A stretch of 57,006 nt of DNA from NCBI RefSeq assembly GCF_007990205.1, contig NZ_BJWE01000008.1, positions 1 to 57,006 on the forward strand, in the 5' to 3' direction. The position numbers were made by a program, and so were the translations under genes. The notes beneath the pieces are model-generated. The model had not been told where the DNA came from. It was given only the letters and a program-made list of their open reading frames with translations, and made no database searches. The stretch's first letter is position 1. Every line of letters begins with the position of its first letter. The stretch comes from Pediococcus parvulus. GTDB lineage: Bacteria; Bacillota; Bacilli; Lactobacillales; Lactobacillaceae. This document shows positions 1 to 9,271 of the stretch, in pieces.

Positions 1-153
1 TTTTATGCATTTACACAAGATATTTTACGCTCTCTCCGGTTATTTTAATATTCATTTAATATTTATTTAGTAACCTATTTTTAAGGGACGTTAGGTCCTA
101 ATTTATCTCGGGATTTCCTTAAAAACAACCAATAAAATTAAATAGCACAACTA

Positions 154-187
154 AAAATCCCCGATAATATTATTATCAGGGATTTTT
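154..187 (+). terminator. Rho-independent terminator of an upstream gene outside the window
   Basis: An A-rich left arm and a right arm (15 paired positions with one mismatch) form a hairpin around a short AT loop, followed by six T. It probably ends transcription entering from the left edge. Bases 1-153 are AT-rich and I see no gene in them. Confidence 0.7.
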
Positions 188-294
188 TGCAATATAAGGC
201 ACGAAAACGGGTTGCTGTAAAGGATGCTTACATGATCTGTCCATATTGATTTTTTTAAGGTAATTCCTCTTTTACTTAGAAAGGGAGTCTTTAT

Positions 295-1692
295 ATGAAT
301 TCAGTACATATGCATCCGACATGGAAAAAGAACTGGAGCCTGAAATTTATACTAGTGGTTATGGGATTTTTGATATTTGCTGGTTTTACCATGCAAACAA
401 TCCACGCCACTACGCTTAATTCACAAGTTCCAGATTTGTCGGAATGGCAAGGAAAACTAACAGCAACACAGGTTAAAAATTTGGCCAAAGTAGAACCATT
501 CATTATTTTACGAGTTCAATATGGTAGTGATTATAAAGATAAGTATTTTGCCCAAAATGCCGCTTTGTGTGAGCAATATGGCTTGAAATATGGTGTTTAC
601 TCATTTAGTCAGTACATAAGTACTTCAGATGCCAAACAAGAAGCCAAAGATCTTTACACGCGGGCACCTAACGCAAGTTTTTACGTCAATGATTACGAAG
701 AACAAACAGTGACAAGTGGTACCACTAATTCTGCCACAAAAGAGTGGTATACAGAACTTAACAGTTTAACATCCAAGCATGTGTTATTTTACTCCTACAA
801 TAGCTTTGCACAGACCTATGCGGCATCATCTATGAAGAGCTACGACGGTTTTTGGTTAGCAGATTATACATCAATCGAACCAACCGCTATTTCGCATGTG
901 CTTTGGCAATTTTCCGATGACTGGTATAGCTCCCCAATCGCACAATATGTGGATGCAAGTTTGAAATATGGAAAGGCAACTTCTTGGTTCTTATCCACTA
1001 GCACGGCTGCAAGTAACTATGCCACTGCTAGCAAATATAATAAGTATGTGACTGAGAATAGCGCCAAAGCTGGAGACACAATTTGGAAGAATTTTGCTTT
1101 TTCCGCTAAGTTTGGGAAAACGGGAACTGCGGGTAAAACATACTATGCTAAGTATTTGTATAAGCACAAAAATGGTAGTACTTATTTATCCTTGTACAAT
1201 AAGAACAACAAATGGGTTGGTTATGTAAATTCTAAAGCTATGACAGTGATGACAGGCCACAGTTACAAACATACGGCCACAATTCACAAATCAACTTACA
1301 GTGTTTGGAATAATTTCTTATGGGCCAAGGTAAAACACTACACTAAGAATTATATGAATAAGAGTTATACAATTAAATACCAGTACATTCGTGGTAACGG
1401 TCAGGCTTACTACTCACTTTATAAAGGAAGTACGTGGTTTGGTTATGTCAATGCCAAGGCGACTTGGAAGGCAATTAGCACTAAAAAAACGGCTAAAATT
1501 GCTTTGAAAAATCAAACTATTTGGAAGAATCTATCCTTCACTAAAAAATTAGGCAGTACCAATAATTATTACGGAAAAACCTATACAGTGAAATATTATT
1601 ACAACCATCCAAATGGCCACACCTATTACTCTTTGTATAGTGGGAAAACTTGGGTCGGATATGTAAATAAAAATGTTGTCACAACTAATTGA
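295..1692 (+). CDS. Secreted GH25 lysozyme with C-terminal cell-wall-binding repeats
   Basis: Predicted glycoside hydrolase family 25 muramidase, which cleaves the MurNAc-GlcNAc bond of peptidoglycan. The 465-aa protein has a basic N-terminus and a hydrophobic export segment (about residues 16-38). The GH25 core (about 42-232) opens with DLSEWQG (Asp47) and carries the acidic VNDYEE motif (132-136) where the family has its catalytic Asp/Glu. Three repeats of about 65 aa follow (about 250-315, 320-395, 400-465), each with a hydrophobic IWxNF/LSF start and a WVGYVN-like end. Such aromatic/Lys-rich repeats usually bind the cell wall. The start has a GGGAG ribosome site upstream. The stop is followed after 14 bases by the next gene, so the two are probably cotranscribed. 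The role (autolysin or bacteriolysin) is inferred. Confidence 0.85.
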   Translation: MNSVHMHPTWKKNWSLKFILVVMGFLIFAGFTMQTIHATTLNSQVPDLSEWQGKLTATQVKNLAKVEPFIILRVQYGSDYKDKYFAQNAALCEQYGLKYGVYSFSQYISTSDAKQEAKDLYTRAPNASFYVNDYEEQTVTSGTTNSATKEWYTELNSLTSKHVLFYSYNSFAQTYAASSMKSYDGFWLADYTSIEPTAISHVLWQFSDDWYSSPIAQYVDASLKYGKATSWFLSTSTAASNYATASKYNKYVTENSAKAGDTIWKNFAFSAKFGKTGTAGKTYYAKYLYKHKNGSTYLSLYNKNNKWVGYVNSKAMTVMTGHSYKHTATIHKSTYSVWNNFLWAKVKHYTKNYMNKSYTIKYQYIRGNGQAYYSLYKGSTWFGYVNAKATWKAISTKKTAKIALKNQTIWKNLSFTKKLGSTNNYYGKTYTVKYYYNHPNGHTYYSLYSGKTWVGYVNKNVVTTN

Positions 1693-1706
1693 GGGAGGTT
1701 AATCAT

Positions 1707-2402
1707 ATGAAAAAACAAAAAAGAATCGTGGTAATGGGATGCAGTTTTGTCTTTGGTTTAGCCTTGCTTGGAATTGGCGGGGCGACCATGACAACCAACA
1801 ATGTCACTGTTCATGCAGTGACAACACCTGCCAGCAAGGGCTTAGCTGCTCCGGAAAAAGTTGATGGGACACAAACTGAAGCCCAAACCGTCACTGGAAA
1901 TAGTACTAGCGGCAAAGTAACGTATTCAAACGGTGCTAATAGTGCAACAACGGCAACCTATAAACAGCAAAAATATGGAACTACTAACCAGGCTAAGACT
2001 GGTTTTGAAAACACTCAGAATCTAACAAATGCGGATGGGACTAAAGTTACGTTGTCAGATGGTACCAAAGCAACTAGCCAAGGGGTCATGGGCCATGTTT
2101 ATGTGCAATGGCAAAAAAATGGCTGGACTGTAACCACAGTGGCCGATACAGAAGATTTAACGACTTCTTCGGTTAATCAAACTAACAAAACTGTGACAGC
2201 CGTCGCGAATAAAGTGAAAAAATCTTTAAAGAGTAACAAGGTTATTACTCAAAACGTCACTCGGGGTAACGTGGTTGTTTATGATGGTGCTCAGCAGAAA
2301 CCAGTTAATAATATTAGCTGGCAACAAAAGAATAAGGTTGTTCAAGTCAGTGGAAACAGTGCTGAAACAACTGCTAAGATTGCTAAGGAAGCTATAAAAT
2401 AA
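1707..2402 (+). CDS. Secreted protein of unknown function
   Basis: 231 aa. I chose the ATG at 1707 because a strong GAGGGAGG ribosome site lies at 1691-1698; the in-frame TTG at 1689 overlaps the upstream stop and would put the site inside the gene. It has a clear signal peptide (KKQKR, then a hydrophobic core to about residue 28, cleavage near VHA at about 37). The mature part is Thr/Asn/Ser-rich and ends in a region with alternating hydrophobic residues (about 120-231). I do not recognise a family. Its position behind the GH25 lysozyme suggests a cell-envelope role, but that is inference only. Confidence 0.75.
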   Translation: MKKQKRIVVMGCSFVFGLALLGIGGATMTTNNVTVHAVTTPASKGLAAPEKVDGTQTEAQTVTGNSTSGKVTYSNGANSATTATYKQQKYGTTNQAKTGFENTQNLTNADGTKVTLSDGTKATSQGVMGHVYVQWQKNGWTVTTVADTEDLTTSSVNQTNKTVTAVANKVKKSLKSNKVITQNVTRGNVVVYDGAQQKPVNNISWQQKNKVVQVSGNSAETTAKIAKEAIK

Positions 2403-2419
2403 TTTTTGAATAGTAAACG

Positions 2420-2449
2420 AAAGGCTCTCAAATTTTTTGAGGGCCTTTT
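2420..2449. terminator. Bidirectional terminator between secreted protein gene and lysE-like gene
   Basis: The arms AAAGGCTCTCAAA and TTTGAGGGCCTTTT form a stem flanked by A and T tracts, so it can serve both converging genes. Confidence 0.8.
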
Positions 2450-2453
2450 GTAA

Positions 2454-3071
2454 TCAAAGCTTTTGAAAAAATGTCACCAGCAATTTAATACCATACACAA
2501 TGATAATAATGCCGCAAATTCGATTTAATAGTACTAAAAAGCGCGGCTGAAAACGATCCTTTAAGGCCGAAATAATGGTAGTCAAACTTGAAAACCAGAT
2601 AATCGAAGCCATCGCAACGCCTAAAATGAAATAGTTTTGCACATTAGACGCCAACGAAACCCGGAAGGCGCCAAGTAACATGGTGCCATCTAATATGGCC
2701 TGTGGATTTAGCCAAGCCACACTAAAGGCAGAAACAACTACACTTTTGTAGCTAAACTGGCCGCTATGATTATTATGACTGGCACTTTGACTGTGTGATA
2801 GCAACAACGTAATACCAATGTACATTACAATAACACTCCCAATTGCAAGTACGACTAGCTCAAGCCATGAGTACAGTTCAAGCAGTTTACCAATGCCATA
2901 AAAACATGACACCGCAAGTGAAATATCAAAGAAAGTTACGATTAACGCCACCTTTAGCGCTCTGCGTCGGGGCTGAGCTAAAGCAGTGTTAATCATATAT
3001 AAATTTTGTAAACCAATCGGTGCAATGTACGCCACACCAAATAATAAACCTTGAAGCCATGTATTTAACAT
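2454..3071 (-). CDS. LysE/ArgO-family amino-acid exporter
   Basis: 205-aa integral membrane protein with about six hydrophobic segments (residues about 7-27, 40-62, 68-90, 108-130, 145-167, 180-202). The N-terminus has the family signature of a Gly/Pro-rich first helix (IAPIGLQNLY). LysE-type proteins export basic or other amino acids in exchange for protons. The substrate cannot be read from sequence. A GGAC ribosome site precedes the ATG at 3071. It is monocistronic, convergent with the upstream secreted-protein gene and divergent from rsmG, with about 130 bases of promoter region between. Confidence 0.85.
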   Translation of the reverse strand: MLNTWLQGLLFGVAYIAPIGLQNLYMINTALAQPRRRALKVALIVTFFDISLAVSCFYGIGKLLELYSWLELVVLAIGSVIVMYIGITLLLSHSQSASHNNHSGQFSYKSVVVSAFSVAWLNPQAILDGTMLLGAFRVSLASNVQNYFILGVAMASIIWFSSLTTIISALKDRFQPRFLVLLNRICGIIIIVYGIKLLVTFFQKL

Positions 3072-3204
3072 TCGAGTTGTCCTTAATTTCTTAATTTTGA
3101 CTAGCAGTTAAATTTTACCATGATCAAATCGCTTTGGTTTGAAAAACTTGTCTCAAAAACTGATATAATAGGAATTCGTCACGCCAATTGATTAGCAAGT
3201 TATC

Positions 3205-3233
3205 TTGTTCCGGCATTAAAAATCGTTTATAAT
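3205..3233 (+). promoter_or_regulatory. Sigma-A promoter of rsmG-parB
   Basis: TTGTTC (3205-3210), a 17-base spacer and a perfect TATAAT (3228-3233). The -10 box overlaps the in-frame ATG at 3232, which argues that this ATG is not the start of rsmG. Confidence 0.75.
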
Positions 3234-3270
3234 GATGTGGAACACTTTTTGTTTCACAATGGAGGATTAT

Positions 3271-4023
3271 ATGAACCCAGAAGCATTTAAACAAGCCCTC
3301 GCTGCCCAAGGCATTAATTTATCTGATAAACAGATGCAGCAATTTAATACATATTATAAATATTTAGTCATGATTAATGAACATGTCAACTTAACGGCCA
3401 TTACTGATGAGGATGATGTTTATTTGAAGCATTTTTATGACTCCTTGCTACCTGGAATTCAAAACCCAGCGGTATTTCAGCGACCAATTACTTTGTGTGA
3501 TGTAGGTGCTGGCGCTGGATTTCCATCGATCCCATTGAAAATTGTTTTTCCTCAGTTGAAGTTGACAATTGTGGATTCGTTAAACAAACGCATTACTTTT
3601 CTTCACAATTTGATTCAAAAACTGGAGTTAAGTGACGTCACCTTGTGTCACGATCGGGCTGAAACCTTTGCGGCGCCTAAACTAGCTTATCGTGAATCAT
3701 TTGATTTAGTGACAGCCCGCGCGGTTGCCCGCCTATCTGTTTTGACGGAATTATGTTTACCACTGGTTAAAATTGGTGGCCAAATGCTGGCGTTAAAGGC
3801 AAGTCATACAGAAGATGAAGTGGAAGATGCCGATAAAGCAATTCAAATTCTGGGTGGTAAATTAATTAAAGACGAGCAACTAAGTTTGCCAGTTTCCGGT
3901 GATGAGCGCCATTTGGTTTGGATTGAGAAAGTGACAAAAACGCCCAAAAAATATCCACGAAAACCGGGAACACCTAACCGAGAACCGATTGTGAGTACGA
4001 AAAAAGGAAGTCGTAAAGAATGA
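3271..4023 (+). CDS. rsmG: 16S rRNA (guanine-N7) methyltransferase RsmG
   Basis: 250-aa class I SAM-dependent methyltransferase that makes m7G527 (E. coli numbering) in 16S rRNA. The SAM loop is visible as [10 protein letters not shown] at about residues 85-94, and the family motif NLTAITD is near residue 37. The start at 3271 follows a perfect GGAGG (3261-3265); the earlier in-frame ATG lies in the promoter. Its stop overlaps the parB start by four bases (ATGA), so translation is coupled. The C-terminus has a Lys/Arg/Pro-rich tail of about 15 residues. The length is near the family norm of about 240. Confidence 0.95.
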   Translation: MNPEAFKQALAAQGINLSDKQMQQFNTYYKYLVMINEHVNLTAITDEDDVYLKHFYDSLLPGIQNPAVFQRPITLCDVGAGAGFPSIPLKIVFPQLKLTIVDSLNKRITFLHNLIQKLELSDVTLCHDRAETFAAPKLAYRESFDLVTARAVARLSVLTELCLPLVKIGGQMLALKASHTEDEVEDADKAIQILGGKLIKDEQLSLPVSGDERHLVWIEKVTKTPKKYPRKPGTPNREPIVSTKKGSRKE

Positions 4024-4883
4024 CAAGCAAAGCTAAAACTTCAATGGGTGCTGAAAAACTTTTGCGGGACGAAGATTCCAAACAAGTCGTTGAAATCAAT
4101 TTAAGTTATATTCATCCCAATCCGTATCAGCCACGCCATAACTTTGATGCCAAAGCGTTGCGTGAACTTGCCAATTCTATTCAAGAATCTGGTGTGTTTC
4201 AGCCAATTATCGTACGTCAACAAGCGGCTGCCAAGAATTACTATGAATTAATAGCAGGTGAACGACGTTTTCGAGCTGCTAAAATGGCTGGATTGCACAC
4301 CATTCCTGCTTTGATCAGCCAATTAAGCGATGCAGAGACAATGGAAGCGGCCGTAATTGAAAACCTCCAGCGTGAAGATTTGACGCCGCTTGAAGAAGCT
4401 CAAGCCTATGATTCTTTAATGGCCAAACTGAATTTTACGCAAGCACAAGTTTCTGAAAAACTAGGTAAAAGTCGTCCTTACATCGCAAATTACCTGCGTT
4501 TGTTACGTTTACCACAAACAATAAAAAATATGTTGCAGGCTGGTGAACTTTCGATGGGTCAGGCACGAACCTTGCTTGCTTTGAAGAATCGGCATAAACT
4601 GATTCCACTGGCAAAACGCGTGGTCAGTGAACATTTGACAGTTCGGCAATTAGAGAACTTAGTTAATCGTTTGAACGCACAAATGCCTAAAAAGGGGAAA
4701 CCGGTTTTACCCGTTCGTAAGGAATCACCCTATGTGCGGGCAATTGAAGAACAATTACAAGAAAGATTTGGTACCAAAGCAGTTTTGGATCAGAAAGAAA
4801 AAGGCGGAAAAATCGAAATTAATTATGTTTCTAATGACGATTTGAACCGCATTTTGAATTTACTGAATATTTCATTAGATTAG
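4020..4883 (+). CDS. parB: Chromosome partitioning protein ParB (Spo0J)
   Basis: 287-aa CTP-dependent clamp protein that loads at parS and recruits SMC. An N-terminal ParB/sulfiredoxin-like domain carries NPYQPR (about residue 36) and GERRFRAA (about 80), followed by ENLQREDL (about 114) and a helix-turn-helix with [10 protein letters not shown] (about 148-157). The C-terminal dimer domain ends [11 protein letters not shown]. These motifs match Spo0J rather than Noc. It overlaps rsmG by four bases. In Bacillus and many lactobacilli noc and soj (ParA) lie between rsmG and parB; here neither is present, and the next gene is DUF951. Confidence 0.93.
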   Translation: MTSKAKTSMGAEKLLRDEDSKQVVEINLSYIHPNPYQPRHNFDAKALRELANSIQESGVFQPIIVRQQAAAKNYYELIAGERRFRAAKMAGLHTIPALISQLSDAETMEAAVIENLQREDLTPLEEAQAYDSLMAKLNFTQAQVSEKLGKSRPYIANYLRLLRLPQTIKNMLQAGELSMGQARTLLALKNRHKLIPLAKRVVSEHLTVRQLENLVNRLNAQMPKKGKPVLPVRKESPYVRAIEEQLQERFGTKAVLDQKEKGGKIEINYVSNDDLNRILNLLNISLD

Positions 4884-4894
4884 GGGTAAGCGGA

Positions 4895-5080
4895 ATGTAC
4901 GACTTAAATGATATTGTGGAAATGAAAAAACCGCATGCTTGTCAGGCAAACGAATGGAAGGTCATTCGAATGGGCATGGATATTAAGATTAAATGCATGA
5001 ACTGCGGCCATATCGTGATGCTGTCGCGCCGTGATTTTGAACGTAAACTGAAAAAAGTTTTAAAAAAAGCGGAAGCCTAG
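4895..5080 (+). CDS. DUF951 small zinc-ribbon-like protein
   Basis: 61 aa. Matches the DUF951 family normally encoded between parB and ychF in Firmicutes. It has a Lys/His-rich start (MKKPHAC) and a CMNCG motif near residue 40 that resembles half of a metal-binding knuckle, with another Cys near 16. It lies 11 bases after parB, with a GGGG ribosome site, and ends the operon at a strong terminator. Function unknown. Confidence 0.88.
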   Translation: MYDLNDIVEMKKPHACQANEWKVIRMGMDIKIKCMNCGHIVMLSRRDFERKLKKVLKKAEA

Positions 5081-5082
5081 CT

Positions 5083-5127
5083 AAAAAGATCTGTAATCGT
5101 ATGATAACAACGATTACAGATCTTTTT
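5083..5127. terminator. Strong terminator after parB-DUF951
   Basis: A perfect 17-bp inverted repeat (5083-5099 with 5111-5127) has an 11-base loop and is flanked by A5 and T6. It can also end the converging WxL locus transcript. Confidence 0.9.
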
Positions 5128-5133
5128 TAAAAT

Positions 5134-6155
5134 TTATTTTTTCTGTTTTGAAGAACTGCGGCCAAACCAAAAGGCGATAATTAACAATAGAAGAACTAAC
5201 AGAATTGCTAAGATATACCAGATAAAGTAACTCTTTTTAACCCGGGCATGCCGATTGGCAGTTTTTGCCTGTGCTTTGGTGATGACAAAATTACGACTAA
5301 AGGTCCATTTTTGCGAACCGCTACGTGCGACTAGGTGTAGGTGATAAGTACCAGCTTTGAGAGCAATATGGTTGGTGGTAATCGCATAATTGAAATTTGA
5401 ATTTGCCGCCATGGTTAAGTTGCTGGTATTTGTCTTAAACAGCGTCTTCCCATTTTGCGAAACCTGACTCTTAATTTTTAACTTTTTGGTCAAAGTCGCA
5501 TGCGTATTATTAATTTTAACCTTCACAGCTGGGCTAAATGTGTCATTTTGATCGGTTCCAGCACTGATAGTTCCTAAAGTTAGTTTTGGCAGCACCGTTG
5601 TTTTGGTATCTTCATGAATGGTGACGCCTAAAGCCATCGCAAAACGATTTTTGATGCTAAAACCCTTTTTGTTTGTGACAGTCGAACCACTTGTTTGGGG
5701 ATTGAGAAAGTAAATCGCACCATCTAATACACCTTTAAACGACGTTGCCGGCATCTTAATCGGAAAAGTAACGACCCTTTGACTCTTGGCTGGCACGGCT
5801 ATTTTTTGTTGACCACCCATCAGTGTTTGTAACTGATAAGGAGCCGTACTTTTGCTGCCTAATTTTTGCAGGTCATAAGCAACTGAACCGCTATCTGTGG
5901 TGTATCCCGTGTTGGGAGATGCAATCAGTTAAGCGTTTTGGTGGTTGTGTTGGTTATCTTAACTTTGACTTGAGCAGTTTGATTAGGCTTAAGTTTTAGA
6001 TCAAAGTAAGAGACCGACGAATCATTTTGTTGCTTGCTGGCAATGGGAGTGATCGTAAATCCGGCACCGGCAGCATGAACGGAATGAGGCGCGGCAAGTG
6101 ATATAAGGCCAAGGATCCCAATTGCCAAAATAGTTTTTATAAGTTTTCGAAACAT
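5134..6155 (-). pseudogene. WxL-interacting protein (DUF916 + DUF3324), one-base frameshift
   Basis: The N-terminal piece (start near 6155) has a signal peptide (ILAIGILGLISLAAP, cleavage near VHA) and the start of a DUF916 domain with YFDLKLKPNQ. The reading frame stops at a TGA near 5925. The remainder continues in another frame from about 5920 (ASPNTGYTTDSGSVAYD) through DUF3324 to a C-terminal membrane helix and a basic tail (SSSKQKK). The region is 1022 bases, one short of a multiple of three, which fits one lost base near 5925-5930; restoring it gives about 340 aa, the usual size. Intact members link WxL proteins to peptidoglycan. The second ATG of the ATGATG pair is better spaced from AAAGGAG. 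Sequencing error is possible. Confidence 0.85.
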
Positions 6156-6178
6156 CATTTTCTCCTTTGCAAATAAAA

Positions 6179-6227
6179 AAGAGTAAGTGACGTTAACTTA
6201 TGAAAGTTATCGGTCGTGATTACTCTT
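6179..6227 (-). terminator. Hairpin between small WxL gene and WxL-interacting gene
   Basis: Read on the minus strand, arms AAGAGTAA and TTACTCTT enclose an inner stem (TAACTT with AAGTTA), followed by six T. It could terminate or attenuate transcription between the two genes. Confidence 0.6.
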
Positions 6228-6255
6228 CAACTGAATTATATAAATAGGTGAACGA

Positions 6256-6809
6256 TTATTTGGCAGAAGCAGCCGTGTTGGTCATGGTCCAAGTGATATC
6301 AGAAGTGTAAGTTCCACCATCTACAGCAGAATTAGCTTCTGTGACTAATTTCGTATCAGTACTTACAGTTGCGGATGCGGCACCGGTTCCGTTTGTTGCA
6401 GCATCAACATTGTTCCAAACCTCGCTAGCAGCACCGTTAATTGTGCCAGCGGCCTTTGTGTCAGTAGCTAAATTAATTGATCCAGCAACTTTACTGTTAC
6501 CACTAGTGAAATCGGATAAACTAGCTTCTAAAGTCCATTCGGGATTTGAAGTGCCTCGATAATCAGAAACAGTAAGCTTATTATTGCTACCGCTTTGATA
6601 ATTCAAGGTAGTTCCTGTAGTCAGATCCTTCACACTAGTTGAACCGAAGTTGAAATCTGGAACACTATCGATACTCAAACTACCAGCGCTATAAATTCTC
6701 CCACAGAACTTGTGCCAGTACTATCAGCTTGAACTGAAGTGGTACTTAAACCTAATGCAAAACTAATTCCTAATACACTTAATACAGTAATTAATTGATT
6801 CTTTTTCAT
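6256..6809 (-). pseudogene. Small WxL-domain cell-surface protein, one-base frameshift
   Basis: The minus-strand start ATG at 6809 follows GGGAG and encodes a textbook signal peptide (MKKNQLITVLSVLGISFAL, cleavage after VQA). The frame stops at a TGA near 6670 (ends EFIALVV). A shifted frame opens AGSLSIDSVPDFNFG, the expected start of a WxL domain, and runs to the stop at 6256. The total of 554 bases is one short of a multiple of three, so a single lost base near 6680-6700 explains it; repaired length is about 184 aa. The first WxL motif is WTL (in NPEWTLEAS); the C-terminal one is WTM (DITWTMTNT) rather than the canonical WTL. WxL proteins attach non-covalently to the wall. Confidence 0.87.
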
Positions 6810-6871
6810 AATATTGTGAACTCCCTATTCTCGGCCTGATTAGCCGTCCGTTTTTGAGTGGCTAATTACAC

Positions 6872-6900
6872 ATTATACGGGGTCTAAATGGCAAATACAA
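6872..6900 (-). promoter_or_regulatory. Promoter of the small WxL gene
   Basis: On the minus strand: TTGTAT, 17 bases, perfect TATAAT. Downstream, between promoter and start, TTAGCC and GGCTAA form an inverted repeat that may give the leader a hairpin. Confidence 0.65.
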
Positions 6901-6937
6901 TGAAAATTACTAATTTTTTGTAAGTATTTTCATTTTT

Positions 6938-9271
6938 CTAGGAAGCTAAGTCATATTTCAACGTCCAATAGAGGGGAATTCCGTACTCCTTTCCAGATTG
7001 AACAGCACCACTGGCCAAAAGCTTTGAGACATTAAGCTTTAATTGAAAGTTGGTGGAAGACGTTGCTAATAATGCGTTATCCGCCAACTGCTGCAATAGT
7101 GGTTGGTTAATATCGAAAGCATTGCCATTGGCAGTGTAGCTTACCAGTTTAGGTTGATCAAACAGATTCAACCCATTTACAGGAAACTTGGCGGCCAGAG
7201 CGTCGTTGTACTGCACACTAAGCGTATAGGGAACACGCCAATCATTTTGAATTGTGATATTTTGTGAGTCGCTTGATGAACTGTAGACATCGGGATCGTC
7301 TGAACTAGGTGTCAGCTGAAATGTATTTGGAATATCAGCAGTTAATTTTCCGGTTTCTGTCAAATTAATGGTGGTGTGCTGATAAGCAGATAAATCAGAA
7401 TCTGCAGTGATTGCTTGACCCGAGTCGTCAGTTTTCGGTGCCACCACGATTTCAATTTGATTTTGGCGTTGCAAACTGCCACCAATCGTCGACAGAGTGG
7501 GGAGATCACTGGCACTCCCAGATTGCATTGACTCAGCAGATAGTTTCTGTTGATAACCGGATAAACTGGTTAAGTTGTTTACCTTAAAGTTACTGTTACT
7601 ATTTGTGTTCACCCCACTAGCGTTCAGTTTTTTCCAGGATGTCGCGGTTTTGTCATTGTTAAGACGATAGAATAACTGATAGTTTTTATTTCTAGTGACC
7701 ACAGTTCCTGTCAAGCCAACTGATTTAGTCGGATCTGTTACCGTAATTTCCTTTTTGTTGGCCGAGTCACCGGTTGATCCAGCTGTGATGGCCTTATCAG
7801 TTAAAGCATTAGTTGTGACCAAATTCAGATTTTTAATATAAGGATTTACAGAATGTAAATCAGAGAAAACATTTCCGGAGATGTTATTGACGTCAAACGT
7901 TCCGGCAATTAAACGCGAAGCTGGCATGTCATGAGCAATTGTAATATTTTTTCCTGATAGAATACTGCCATATAGTGTCCGACTTCCTGAATTTAACGAC
8001 ACGCTCGCATTTGGAAGCAGCATTGCCCCACATAATTGGCTGTCATCAGCGGTATTGCCAAATTTAAGGGTGTCTGTGCCGCTGGTTGTCACGTTGGGGA
8101 AATTATTTAAAACGTGACTTGAAAATAACTGACTTTGTTGGGTACCGTTACCAGAGTTGGCAGGTTCTTCATCTGAAGCTGTTCCGGCATAGGCTTTCAT
8201 TTTAAAAGATCCTTGCCAGTTACTGAAGGGACTCTGCGTTGTGACATTATCCCAGTTAATAAAAATGTAAGGCGCATAGGTATACGAATCATACGATGAA
8301 TCACCAGCTTGAACTGAAGTTGTTGCGGTGTTCATATTATGAATTTTAATAGTTAAATTTAAGTTCTTGTCAGTTGCGTTATCAGCATTAATCCCGACCA
8401 TAATCACTGGTGGTGTTTTGTAGTTATCATCAGAACTGTAGTCATCCGGCAAAGTGACATCGATCGTTAAATTAGTGTAGTTTTGGTATTCAGGGGTGGT
8501 TTGCGTAACCTTTACGGCATTTACCTGATCGTTTGCAACAACTTTGTCTTCAGCTTTGTCATCGTCTGAATCTGGTTTTGTCAGTTGATCATAATATTGA
8601 GAAATTTTATTAAACTGAATGGCAGCCGCATCAAAGTAATTAGAGGCATCCGTGGCATCCGGATCAAGCGTTTTACCACTCACAGAAGCGAGGGTAGAAC
8701 CATTCGTGCCAGAAAAATCAGAAGTGTCGCCAACGTTTTTGTCCATATTTAAAATATCTAATAACGAAGCGTGATTAGTTTTGTCAGTGTCTGTGTAGTC
8801 TTTAGCCTCAGCACGAAGATTATTAATGACAACTGAATTTTTTGATGAAACGACGGGCGCTGACATTGAAGCTCGTTGACGTGTGTTCGGGTCCAGCATG
8901 TGACGCATATAGTTGCCATAAGTGGTGCTAGAATCAACTTTATTGGCCGTAAACAATGGTGTTCCAGAAATGGTTCCTGAAACATCACTTGTGATTTGCC
9001 CCCACTGTGTGTTGCTGGTTCGCGTATTCCAACTATCTGTGCTGGATTCAAGACTATTAGCGGCATAACGTCCCTCTAAATTTGAAGTGTTATTCGCATC
9101 GATTGTCATGGTTCCGGCAGCAAACGCGTTAAAGTACGATCCCACACCTAAAATTTCGTTGTTGGGAAATGGTTTTGAAGTTGTCGTGTCTGATGCTTTA
9201 ATTGTTGTTGGCAGGCAGAAACCAACAATTGCAACAGTGGTCAGAACGAAGAATAGTTTAATCTTTTGCAT
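6938..9271 (-). CDS. Large secreted surface protein with choice-of-anchor-A-like and WxL-like domains
   Basis: 777 aa with a signal peptide (KIKLFFVLTTVAIVGFCLP, cleavage near residue 26). Residues about 42-75 (SYFNAFAAGTMTI...LEGRYA) and about 410-445 (AMLLPNASVSL...LYGSILSGKNI) match the two ends of the choice-of-anchor-A fold. The C-terminus has two WxL-type motifs: NDWRVPYTLSVQY (about residue 680) and, at the very end, YWTLKYDLAS. There is no LPxTG sorting signal, which fits WxL-type non-covalent anchoring. The middle is Asp/Ser/Thr-rich, typical of adhesins. It is transcribed in the same direction as the broken small WxL gene and WxL-interacting gene. Role as adhesin or matrix binder is inferred. 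The RBS is GGGG before the ATG. Confidence 0.78.
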   Translation of the reverse strand: MQKIKLFFVLTTVAIVGFCLPTTIKASDTTTSKPFPNNEILGVGSYFNAFAAGTMTIDANNTSNLEGRYAANSLESSTDSWNTRTSNTQWGQITSDVSGTISGTPLFTANKVDSSTTYGNYMRHMLDPNTRQRASMSAPVVSSKNSVVINNLRAEAKDYTDTDKTNHASLLDILNMDKNVGDTSDFSGTNGSTLASVSGKTLDPDATDASNYFDAAAIQFNKISQYYDQLTKPDSDDDKAEDKVVANDQVNAVKVTQTTPEYQNYTNLTIDVTLPDDYSSDDNYKTPPVIMVGINADNATDKNLNLTIKIHNMNTATTSVQAGDSSYDSYTYAPYIFINWDNVTTQSPFSNWQGSFKMKAYAGTASDEEPANSGNGTQQSQLFSSHVLNNFPNVTTSGTDTLKFGNTADDSQLCGAMLLPNASVSLNSGSRTLYGSILSGKNITIAHDMPASRLIAGTFDVNNISGNVFSDLHSVNPYIKNLNLVTTNALTDKAITAGSTGDSANKKEITVTDPTKSVGLTGTVVTRNKNYQLFYRLNNDKTATSWKKLNASGVNTNSNSNFKVNNLTSLSGYQQKLSAESMQSGSASDLPTLSTIGGSLQRQNQIEIVVAPKTDDSGQAITADSDLSAYQHTTINLTETGKLTADIPNTFQLTPSSDDPDVYSSSSDSQNITIQNDWRVPYTLSVQYNDALAAKFPVNGLNLFDQPKLVSYTANGNAFDINQPLLQQLADNALLATSSTNFQLKLNVSKLLASGAVQSGKEYGIPLYWTLKYDLAS

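Noticed and set aside
3232-3270. Upstream ATG extending RsmG by 13 residues
   Set aside because: The ATG overlaps a perfect TATAAT, and the internal ATG has a perfect GGAGG.
4020-4883. Noc rather than ParB
   Set aside because: Motifs [23 protein letters not shown] and the C-terminal NDDLNRIL match Spo0J/ParB more closely.
8758-9066. 102-codon minus-strand frame inside the large surface protein gene
   Set aside because: It overlaps the 777-aa gene in another frame, has no ribosome site and looks like a coding shadow.
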